Below are positions 49,708 through 57,048 of a DNA stretch of 64,000 nucleotides, one piece after another; position 1 is the first letter of the stretch, and every line of letters starts with the position of its first letter. The stretch is from the NCBI GenBank assembly GCA_964640525.1, contig CAZXGS010000008.1, positions 17,283-81,282 on the forward strand, read 5' to 3'. The DNA is from SZAS-103 sp964640525 (GTDB lineage Bacteria; Pseudomonadota; Gammaproteobacteria; Xanthomonadales; Xanthomonadaceae). A program made the translations under genes and the position numbers. The notes under the pieces were generated by a model, which saw only the letters and a program-made list of their open reading frames with translations, was not told where the DNA came from and searched no databases.

Positions 49708-50019
49708 TCAGCCGCCCGTCTGGCTGGCGTCGGCCGCGTTGGACTTGTAGTTCTTCAGGTTGTACTGGTTGCTGGCCTCGACGTTGGCCTTGCTGGCCGC
49801 CGACGCGGCGGCGTTGTTGCCGGCGATACCGCCCTTGCCGGCCAACTGGCTGGTGATGGAGGCCATCTGGCCGCGCACCGTCTTGCCGAAGAACGAATAC
49901 ACCGCGATCGCGGCGATCGCGACCAGAGCGACGATGATGATGTACTCGGTCATGCCCTGGCCGATCTGGCCGAGACGGAAACCGCGCTTGCCCAGCGTGC
50001 GTGGAGCCTGCATGTTCAT
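49708..50019 (-). CDS. flp: Flp-type major pilin (extended)
   Basis: A 103-residue type IVb prepilin. The leader is basic and ends at G20, followed by QGMTEY (Glu +5, Tyr +6) and a hydrophobic helix (about 27-46, IIIVALVAIAAIAVYSFFG). The mature part is 83 residues, longer than typical Flp (about 50-60), because of an Ala/Asn/Ser-rich tail (NNAAASAASKANVEASNQYN). The ATG at 50019 has GAGGT upstream. It is the first gene of the locus, with a long leader and its own terminator, which fits high expression as the fibre subunit. Confidence 0.93.
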   Translation of the reverse strand: MNMQAPRTLGKRGFRLGQIGQGMTEYIIIVALVAIAAIAVYSFFGKTVRGQMASITSQLAGKGGIAGNNAAASAASKANVEASNQYNLKNYKSNAADASQTGG

Positions 50020-50877
50020 GGTGACCTCATTTCATGGTTGATGGATTTTCCAGGCACCCACGCGCCTGCGGGAACTGCGCCTTCGGCCTTCTCCGATCTG
50101 GCACGCGCCCGCGACCACAGGAGCACCAGCGTTGAAATTTTCCTTGCGAAGGACGAGGGATCCGGCAGGTCCGCCGGAGCATTGCTCTGGCTCGCACTGT
50201 CTTCCCTGACGAAAACCCCTTGCCCGCCACTTCCTGCAACACCTGCCTGTTCGGCAACCGCCTGACCCTTTGCCATCGGATCGCCCAGCTGCAACCTTCC
50301 ACAGCCGGCCCATTCGATGCAAGCAGCCCCTGCCTGAAGCCGCTGCCCGCAAGGCAAACCATACGCCGGCGAACGCGACTATACGCCGGCGGATGCTCTG
50401 TTCAAGACCCGCATTCAGGCCTTCGAAGTTACCGCAAGAAAACTGTGCAAAGTACTTTCCTTGACGGAAATTTTGCCGGAAAGCGGAAATTTCCTGACAG
50501 CCGAACATGAATGCACACTGAATATCTTGCCAGAATCCTGACCGCTCGTCGTTTTCATTACGTTTCGGTAATCCAACATTCATTCAAAGTGTGACGTGCT
50601 TGGCTTGACGTTCGCCCATTTGCAAGCCGACGCTGGCCGGATGCGCCGGGCGATCGATCCCTGGTGCATCCCTCCACGCCATTTCGCGTATCGGCAGGCC
50701 ATCGCCGGCGCTGCAATGCAGATGGCCCGGCGGCGCCTGCAGATGCAGGCGGTCCGGCAGCCGTCTTGTCCGCAGGCTTTCGACGATTCATCATCGCGAC
50801 CCGTCGATGCGTGCTGCGTCGAGGCACATCTGGCACACCACACGATCTGTCGGCAGACCGGGGACAGGGAAGCACGC
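50020..50877. other. Divergent intergenic region flp / lytic transglycosylase
   Basis: About 860 bp with no convincing gene: overlapping frames are Arg/Ser/Cys-rich and unlike family proteins. It holds the flp promoter candidate (50378-50405) and a more AT-rich stretch (50405-50600) with many A/T runs, which probably contains control sites for both directions. An 11-bp direct repeat ATACGCCGGCG (50371 and 50381 region) borders the -10 box. Confidence 0.55.
50378..50405 (-). promoter_or_regulatory. Candidate promoter of the flp/tad operon
   Basis: On the minus strand TTGAAC (50405-50400) and TATAGT (50383-50378) are spaced by 16 bp. This is the best sigma-70 match upstream of flp. The leader would be about 355 nt, long enough for regulation in the transcript. 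Confidence 0.45.
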
Positions 50878-51906
50878 ATGAACCGATGCACCGCCTTGCG
50901 CTGGACGGCAACCCTTGCGATTGGCCTGGGCGGCCACGCCACGGCCGGCACATTGTACCTGTGCGACACCGGCCAGCCGCCCGCAGGTGCGACCGCCTCG
51001 CCGGCGCCAGCGGCTGGCCATTGCGTGCCGGTGACGCAGGCCGCGCAGGCCCTCGGCGCCCGCATGGCATCGCGTGGCAGCGACGTCGGACGCAGCATGA
51101 CGATCGGCGCCACGCTCCCCGCACGAGCCATCGATGCGGAATCGGTGCTGACCGCCGAACCCGGCGACACCCCGACGACGCCGATCCACGCCACGACCGG
51201 AGCTGCACCAACCCAGGCACCACCTGCCGAACGGCCATCCGTGCCTGCGTCCGCCGCAGCCGCACAAGGCGTCATCCTGGTGGCCGACGCACACGGCCGG
51301 CTGCGCGCCACCACGGGATCACCTTCGGCGAGCGCGCCTGCTTCTGCAACCGAAGCCAACATGTTCCATTACACGCGCAACGGCGTCACCATCTACACCA
51401 ACACGCCACAACGCGCGCTGATGGCGTCGCGCCTCCCGTTTCTCCTGATCGGCAATTGCGATGCCTGTTCGATGGTGGGCATGGGCATCACGCTCGGGCG
51501 GATGGTCCTCAACACCACCGCATTCGAACCGGAGATCGCCACCGCCGCGCGCACCTGGGGCGTGAGCGAGTGGCTGGTGCGCGCAGTGATCCATGCCGAG
51601 TCGGGGTTCAATCCGGCCGCCGTCTCCGGCAAGGGCGCGCAGGGCCTGATGCAGCTCATGCCCGGCACCGCGGCCAGGTTCGGCGTCCATGACGCGTTCG
51701 CCGCCGACGACAACATCCGCGGCGGCGTGCAGTACCTGGCCTTTCTATCGCAGCGCTACCACGGCGACATCCGCCTGATCGCGGCGGCCTACAATGCCGG
51801 CGAGGCCAACGTGGATCGTTACGGCGGCGTGCCGCCGTTCGCCGAGACCCGCCGCTACGTGGCACGCGTCGCCAGCCTGGCCAAGCGCTACCAGGACAAG
51901 CACTGA
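50878..51906 (+). CDS. SLT-type lytic transglycosylase
   Basis: A 342-residue secreted enzyme that cleaves peptidoglycan glycan strands. It has a signal peptide (about 1-21). A Cys-containing N-terminal region (TLYLCDTGQPPAG, GHCVPV) resembles the small DUF4124-like modules of similar proteins, and is followed by a Pro/Ala linker. A segment FHYTRNGVTIYTNTP leads into the C-terminal SLT domain. That domain has catalytic E241 in HAESGFNPAAVS, GKGAQGLMQLMPGTA and AAYNAGE. The ATG at 50878 is chosen over a longer frame without signal. Divergent from flp; it may open the cell wall for pili, which is inference. Confidence 0.9.
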   Translation: MNRCTALRWTATLAIGLGGHATAGTLYLCDTGQPPAGATASPAPAAGHCVPVTQAAQALGARMASRGSDVGRSMTIGATLPARAIDAESVLTAEPGDTPTTPIHATTGAAPTQAPPAERPSVPASAAAAQGVILVADAHGRLRATTGSPSASAPASATEANMFHYTRNGVTIYTNTPQRALMASRLPFLLIGNCDACSMVGMGITLGRMVLNTTAFEPEIATAARTWGVSEWLVRAVIHAESGFNPAAVSGKGAQGLMQLMPGTAARFGVHDAFAADDNIRGGVQYLAFLSQRYHGDIRLIAAAYNAGEANVDRYGGVPPFAETRRYVARVASLAKRYQDKH

Positions 51907-52107
51907 GGCTGTGGGGCGCGATGCGCAGCCGCGACCCTGCCGCGGACTTCACACGCCACATCCCGGCGTGTGCTACGGTTCGCCCCCCGACCACACCGGG
52001 CCATGCCGGCCCGCGCCAGCACCACCATCCCGTCGTCCCCGATGACGCCATGCCGCACGGTCCATGTCTGACCGCCGTGACGGCCAACGCAGCAAGGAAC
52101 CAACGCG

Positions 52108-52551
52108 ATGAAACTGGCTTTGATCCTGTGGCTGGCGCATACCCTGCCCCAGCCGGTCGCCGACCCGATGTGCCTGGCGACCACCATTTACCTGGAAGCG
52201 CGCGGGCAGTCCGAGCTCGGCCAGCGCGCGATCGCCGAAGTGGCGCTGCGCCGGCGCGACAGCGGCAAGTGGGGTGACTCGATCTGCGCCGTGGTCACCG
52301 CGCCGGGCCAGTTCGCGATGTCCATCCTGCATCCGGACCAACGCTTGCGCGAACCACGCGCCGGCCTGCAGGCGCTGCGGATCGCCCTGCTCGCCCTGCG
52401 CGAGGAATCGCTGCCCGCGTCCGAACGCATGCAGGTGGTGCCCGGGGCCAACAGCTTCGCGCCGATCGCCGACGATGCTGCGCCGGGGCGCGTGATCAGG
52501 CGCATCGGCGCCCATGTGTTCTATCGCTCTGCCGCGCTGGCGGCGCGCTGA
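52108..52551 (+). CDS. Cell-wall hydrolase (SleB/Hydrolase_2-like)
   Basis: A 147-residue protein of the SleB-type cell-wall hydrolase fold. A short hydrophobic N-terminus (1-13) may export it. LATTIYLEARGQS with the catalytic-type E30 is followed by GQRAIAEVALRR, WGDSICAVVTAPGQFAM and a C-terminal GAHVFYR. This is short but complete for the domain. It lies 201 bp after the lytic transglycosylase, same strand. Substrate specificity is not evident. Confidence 0.82.
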   Translation: MKLALILWLAHTLPQPVADPMCLATTIYLEARGQSELGQRAIAEVALRRRDSGKWGDSICAVVTAPGQFAMSILHPDQRLREPRAGLQALRIALLALREESLPASERMQVVPGANSFAPIADDAAPGRVIRRIGAHVFYRSAALAAR

Positions 52552-52715
52552 GCGCCTCGGTGTCGCCAGTCACCGTGGCACGCGCCAGTCGCCTCCTGCC
52601 CACGGGCGCTTGCTCGAATTGACGATACCGGCGGCACGCTGCATCTCATCCGGACGGACTGATGTCTGCACCCGCAGGCTCCATGTAAGGGGCTCCCCAT
52701 CCGGAGACCCATCGC

Positions 52716-53324
52716 ATGAAGCTCTACACCAAACCCGGTGCCTGCTCGCTTGCCGACCACATCGCGCTGGAATGGACCGGCAAGCCATTCGAGGTGCAGA
52801 CCGTCACTGCCGCGCAGACCAAGCAGCCCGATTACCTCGCGCTCAATCCCTCCGGCCAGGTGCCGGCGCTGGTCGATGGCGATTTCGTCCTGACCCAGAA
52901 CGCGGCGATCCTCAACTACATCGCCGACACCCACCCGGACAGCCAGCTGGGCGGCGACGGCAGCGCGAAAGGTCGCGCCGAGGTCAATCGCTGGTTGGGG
53001 TTCGCCAACTCCGACATCCATCCGAGCTTCTGGCCGATGTTCGGCAGCACCAGCTACCTTGGCAAGGAAGAGATGGAAAAGACCAAGGACGCCGCACGCA
53101 AGAAGCTGCGCGGGCTGTACGAGCGCGCCGACCGCCAGCTCGACGGCCGCGAGTGGATCGCCGGTTCGCGCTCGATCGCTGACCCGTATCTTTACGTCAC
53201 CCTGCGCTGGGCCGGGATCGTCGGCATCGATCTGACCGGCCTCGACCACCTGGCCGGCTTCAAGGCACGGATGGAAGCCGATGCCGGCGTCCAGCGCGCG
53301 CTCAAGAGCGAAGGGCTGGCCTGA
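52716..53324 (+). CDS. gst: Beta-class glutathione S-transferase
   Basis: A 202-residue cytosolic GST. The N-terminal thioredoxin-like domain begins MKLYTKPGACSLADHIAL, with the beta-class catalytic C10. NPSGQVPALV and the glutathione-site QNAAILNYIAD follow. The C-terminal helical domain has NSDIHPSFWPMF and SIADPYLYVTLRW. It conjugates or reduces with glutathione and may also protect from electrophiles; the substrate is unknown. ATG 52716 with GGAG upstream. No obvious operon partner. Confidence 0.93.
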   Translation: MKLYTKPGACSLADHIALEWTGKPFEVQTVTAAQTKQPDYLALNPSGQVPALVDGDFVLTQNAAILNYIADTHPDSQLGGDGSAKGRAEVNRWLGFANSDIHPSFWPMFGSTSYLGKEEMEKTKDAARKKLRGLYERADRQLDGREWIAGSRSIADPYLYVTLRWAGIVGIDLTGLDHLAGFKARMEADAGVQRALKSEGLA

Positions 53325-53362
53325 GGGCCGGCACAGGCCATCAGGATCGACTCGGCAGGCTT

Positions 53363-53553
53363 CCCCTCTCCCTCCGGGAGAGGGTGCCCGCAGGGCGGGT
53401 GAGGGAAGCATCGCACCCAACGACACGATGCGACTCCCGCGGGAAATTGCAGCCAAAGCGACCGCGCCGCTGACCCCATACGGCGGACGCCCTACCGCGG
53501 GTTCTGCCCTCATCCGACCCTGCGGGGCACCTTCCCCCGGAAGGGGAAGGGGT
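53363..53553. repeat. Bipartite palindromic repeat, copy C (diverged)
   Basis: The left arm CCCCTCTCCCTCCGGGAGAG, then GCAGGGCGGGTGAGGG, and the right arm CCCTCATCCGACCCTGCGGG to CCCCCGGAAGGGGAAGGGG flank a longer spacer (about 105 bp). It lies in a 520-bp gene-free stretch (53325-53844); nothing else recognisable is seen in the rest of that stretch. Confidence 0.75.
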
Positions 53554-53844
53554 GGCCATGGTCCCACGTGGACATCGCCGGCTGCTCCGGCCACGAAACA
53601 CGCCAGGAAAATGCTCTTCCGCCGTCGGGCCACCGCCATCGGAGCGCAACGGGTCGGAAACGCAGGCCAGGCGGCGAGATGGAATGGCACTCCCGTTCAC
53701 TCCGGAATCGCTTGCTGCCATACCGTCGCCATTCTCATGCGCATCCACACGCCTGCCGGCAGGCGCTGCAGCGGGCGCTGCCGGATGACCCGACATCCTG
53801 AATTGCGCCAGACTGGGCCGACCTCACGATCCAGGGAGCCCGTC

Positions 53845-54459
53845 ATGGCAGGCATTCGGATGTATCACGAGGGATCTCGGCAACTGCAGGATCGCTTCCA
53901 GACACGACCGCTCGCCGACCGGCTCGTCGAACGGCTCGCCCGCACCACCTTCACCGCGGAAGACCGTGCGTTCATCGAGAGCCGCCCGATGTTTTTCCTT
54001 GCCACCGCCGACCGCGACGGGCGCCCGGATTGTTCGTACAAGGGCGGCGTGCCCGGCTTCGTCCGGGTGGTCGGTGCCGGCGAGCTCGCGTTTCCGAGTT
54101 ACGACGGCAACGGCATGTTCAAGAGCCTCGGCAACACGCTGGTCAATCCGCAGGTCGGCCTGCTGTTCATCGATTTCGAATCACCCAGACGCCTGCGGGT
54201 GAACGGGCGCGCGCGCATGGACGACGACGACCCGCTGCTGGCGCAGTTCGAAGGCGCGCAATTGATCGTGCGGGTCCAGGCGGAGGCGATCTTTCCCAAC
54301 TGCCCGCGTTACGTCCATGCGATGCGCACGCTCGAACCGTCACCGTATGTGCCGTGTGCCGGTCACGATCCGCCGATTCCGAACTGGAAACTGCAACCGC
54401 ACTTCAACGAAGTGCTTCCGCCGCACGATCCGGCTCGCCGTTCCGGACACGCCAAGTAG
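53845..54459 (+). CDS. Pyridoxamine 5'-phosphate oxidase-family protein
   Basis: A 204-residue FMN-type split-barrel protein. The core (about 40-150) has FFLATADRDGRPDCSYKGG, FPSYDGNGMFKSLGN, NPQVGLLFIDF and RLRVNGRARM. Family members include flavin reductases and F420/FMN-linked enzymes; substrate and exact reaction are unknown. A C-terminal Cys/Pro segment (PNCPRYVHAM, YVPCAG) is present. ATG 53845 (MAGIRMYHEG) with AGGGAG upstream is preferred; the longer frame upstream passes through repeat C. It converges on prpC. Confidence 0.87.
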   Translation: MAGIRMYHEGSRQLQDRFQTRPLADRLVERLARTTFTAEDRAFIESRPMFFLATADRDGRPDCSYKGGVPGFVRVVGAGELAFPSYDGNGMFKSLGNTLVNPQVGLLFIDFESPRRLRVNGRARMDDDDPLLAQFEGAQLIVRVQAEAIFPNCPRYVHAMRTLEPSPYVPCAGHDPPIPNWKLQPHFNEVLPPHDPARRSGHAK

Positions 54460-54627
54460 CGCGGCAAGGTCGACACGCGTGGCGCCCCGAGGATTTTTCG
54501 ATGGCGCCCGTGACTTCCGCGCAAGCCCGAACCCGCCCCGGCTTGCGTGCAAGCAAAGGCGGATCACACTGGGCCCGGTGGGCCGTACCCGGCCATCCTG
54601 GAGCACCGCGCCGGCTCGACGCCGGCG

Positions 54628-55782
54628 TCAGTTTCCCTGGCGCTGGTCCAGCGGCACGAAGGTCAGGTTCTCCGGCCCGGTGTAGTTCGCGCTCGGACGG
54701 ATGATCTTGCCGTCGATGCGCTGCTCGATCACGTGGGCGGCCCAGCCGGAGGTGCGTGAGATCACGAACAGTGGGGTGAACATCGCGGTCGGCACGCCCA
54801 TCATGTGGTAGCTCACCGCGCTGAACCAGTCCAGGTTCGGGAACATCTTCTTGATCTCCCACATCACCGCTTCCAGGCGGTCGGCGATGTCGAACATCTT
54901 GGTGTTGTGCTGGTCAGCCGACAGCTCGCGCGCGACCTGCTTGATGACCTGGTTGCGCGGATCGCCGGTCGTGTAGACCGGATGGCCGAAGCCGATCACG
55001 ACTTCCTTGGCGGCAACACGGGCGCGGATGTCGGCCTCGGCCTCGTCCGGCGTGTCGTAGCGCTTCTGGATCTCGAACGCGACCTCGTTGGCGCCGCCGT
55101 GCTTGGGCCCGCGTAGCGCGCCGATCGCGCCGGAGATCGCCGAATACATGTCGCTGCCGGTGCCGGCGATCACCCGCGCGGCGAAGGTCGATGCATTGAA
55201 CTCGTGCTCGGCGTAGAGGATCAGCGAGGTGTGCATGGCGCGCACCCAAAGATCGCTCGGCTTGCGGCCGTGCAGCAGGTGCAGGAAGTGGCCGCCGATG
55301 GAGTCGTCGTCGGTCTCAACCTCGATCCGCTTGCCGTTGACCGCGAAGTGGTACCAGTACAGCAGGATCGAACCGAGCGAGGCCATCAGCCGGTCGGCGA
55401 TGTCCTTCGCGCCCGGGTGGTTGTGATCGTCCTTCTCTGGCAGCGCGCAGCCGAGCGCGGACACCGCCGTGCGCATCACATCCATCGGGTGGGCGCTGGC
55501 CGGCAACTGCTCCAGCACCGCCTTGACCGACGCGGGGATGCCGCGCAGCGACCGAAGCTTGGCCTTGTACGCGGCCAGTTCGGCGGCGTTGGGCAGCTTG
55601 CCGTGGACCAGCAGGTGGGCGATCTCCTCGAACTGGCTGGTGGTGGCAAAATCGAGGATGTCGTAGCCGCGGTAGTGCAGGTCGTTGCCGCTGCGGCCGA
55701 CCGTGCACAGCGCGGTGTTGCCGGCTGCCACGCCGGAGAGGGCGACGGACTTCTTGGGCTTGAAGGGGGTGGCTTCGCTCAT
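54628..55782 (-). CDS. prpC: 2-methylcitrate synthase PrpC
   Basis: A 384-residue citrate-synthase-fold enzyme that condenses propionyl-CoA with oxaloacetate. It is the short form (lacking the N-terminal domain of gltA at 20446-21741). Signatures are AEHEFNAST, GPKHGGANE and GFGHPVYTTGDPR. Assignment as methylcitrate synthase rests on the short form, the start (PFKPKKSVALSGVAAGNTAL) and the adjacent prpB. ATG 55782 with AGGAG 9 nt upstream. It follows prpB by 213 bp; repeat D fills that gap. Confidence 0.95.
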   Translation of the reverse strand: MSEATPFKPKKSVALSGVAAGNTALCTVGRSGNDLHYRGYDILDFATTSQFEEIAHLLVHGKLPNAAELAAYKAKLRSLRGIPASVKAVLEQLPASAHPMDVMRTAVSALGCALPEKDDHNHPGAKDIADRLMASLGSILLYWYHFAVNGKRIEVETDDDSIGGHFLHLLHGRKPSDLWVRAMHTSLILYAEHEFNASTFAARVIAGTGSDMYSAISGAIGALRGPKHGGANEVAFEIQKRYDTPDEAEADIRARVAAKEVVIGFGHPVYTTGDPRNQVIKQVARELSADQHNTKMFDIADRLEAVMWEIKKMFPNLDWFSAVSYHMMGVPTAMFTPLFVISRTSGWAAHVIEQRIDGKIIRPSANYTGPENLTFVPLDQRQGN

Positions 55783-55807
55783 GAACCAATTCTCCTGGGA
55801 ATTTTTG

Positions 55808-55991
55808 CCCCTCTCCCACCGGGAGAGGGGTTGGGGTGAGGGGTCGGCAATCTGTTGAGGCGACTTCCTTCCGGCCCCTCATCCGGCCCTTCGGGCCACC
55901 TGACTCGCGCCAATCCCTGGCGCTCGCCGTTCGGGCCAGCTTCGCTGTTCGCCGGCGCATCCTGCGCCTGCAGTCTCCCGGAGGGAGAAGG
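55808..55991. repeat. Bipartite palindromic repeat, copy D
   Basis: The left arm CCCCTCTCCCACCGGGAGAG, then GGGTTGGGGTGAGGGG, is identical to copies A and B. The right arm CCCCTCATCCGGCCCTTCGG continues, after an insertion of about 60 bp, to TCTCCCGGAGGGAGAAGG. It fills the gap between the prpB stop (55996) and the prpC start (55782). Confidence 0.85.
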
Positions 55992-55995
55992 AAAT

Positions 55996-56889
55996 CTACT
56001 GACCTTTTCCACCCGCGAACAACGCATCCAGCCGCGCCTCGAAGGCGTGGTAGCCGATCGCCTCGTACAACTCATCACGGGTCTGCATGGTGTCCACCAC
56101 GGCCTGCTGGTGGCCGTCGCGGCGGATCGCGGCATAGACGTTCTCCGCGGCCTTGTTCATGGCGCGGAACGCCGACAGCGGGAACAACTGGATCGCCACA
56201 CCCACCGAGGCCAGTTCGTCGCGGCTGAACAACGGGGTCTTGCCGAACTCGGTGATGTTGGCCAGCACCGGCACCTGCACCGCATCCACGAAGCGCCGGT
56301 AGGTCGGCAGGTCGTACGCGGCCTCGGCGAAGATGCCATCGGCGCCGGCCGCCACGCAGGCCAGCGCGCGCTCGATCGCCGCGTCCACGCCTTCCACCGC
56401 GATCGCATCGGTGCGCGCGATCAGGAAGAAATCCGGGTCGGTCCTGGCGTCGGCGGCGGCCTTGACGCGGTCGGCCATCTCGGCGGCGGAGACGATCTCC
56501 TTGCCCGGCCGGTGGCCACAGCGCTTGGCGCCGACCTGGTCCTCGATGTGGCAGGCGGCGGCGCCGGCCTTGATCAGCGACTTCACCGTGCGCTCGATGT
56601 TGAACGCGCTGGGCCCGAAGCCGGTGTCGATATCGACCAGCAACGGCAGGTCGCAGACGTCGGTGATCCGGCGCACGTCGATCAGCACGTCTTCCAGGGT
56701 GTTGATGCCAAGGTCAGGCAGGCCCAGCGAACCGGCCGCCACGCCGCCGCCGGAAAGGTAGATCGCGCGGTAGCCCGCGCGTTTCGCCAGCAGCGCATGG
56801 TTGGCGTTGATCGCGCCGATCACCTGCAGCGGCGACTCGGCGGCGAGCGCGGCGCGGAAGCGCGTGCCAGACGATGTGGGTACGGTCAT
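55996..56889 (-). CDS. prpB: 2-methylisocitrate lyase PrpB
   Basis: A 297-residue lyase of the isocitrate-lyase superfamily that splits 2-methylisocitrate into pyruvate and succinate. The catalytic motif KRCGH with C124 lies inside GAKRCGHRPGKE. Mg-binding residues are in LLVDIDTGFG. The C-terminal helices include MQTRDELYEAIGYHAFEARL. ATG 56889 (MTVPTSSGT). It starts the prpB-prpC unit and is divergent from tamA, with 159 bp between. No prpR regulator is adjacent. Confidence 0.96.
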   Translation of the reverse strand: MTVPTSSGTRFRAALAAESPLQVIGAINANHALLAKRAGYRAIYLSGGGVAAGSLGLPDLGINTLEDVLIDVRRITDVCDLPLLVDIDTGFGPSAFNIERTVKSLIKAGAAACHIEDQVGAKRCGHRPGKEIVSAAEMADRVKAAADARTDPDFFLIARTDAIAVEGVDAAIERALACVAAGADGIFAEAAYDLPTYRRFVDAVQVPVLANITEFGKTPLFSRDELASVGVAIQLFPLSAFRAMNKAAENVYAAIRRDGHQQAVVDTMQTRDELYEAIGYHAFEARLDALFAGGKGQ

Positions 56890-57048
56890 GCGGTGTCCCC
56901 GAAAACGCCCATTTTATCCGATCCTCGCGATCGGCACCGCGATGCGCATGCGCCGCGCATGACCTCGACGTGAACACGCCGCGAGCCGATCGCGTCAACG
57001 CCTGTCCGAGCGGCCCACACGCCGGCCCGACCGGTTATCCTCGCGCCG

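Noticed and set aside
50596..50877. N-terminal extension of the lytic transglycosylase
   Set aside because: Cys/His/Arg-rich, no signal peptide, whereas ATG 50878 gives a normal signal sequence.
53281..53844. N-terminal extension of the flavin-type protein
   Set aside because: The extension reads through palindromic repeat C and the end of gst; a good RBS and family start lie at 53845.
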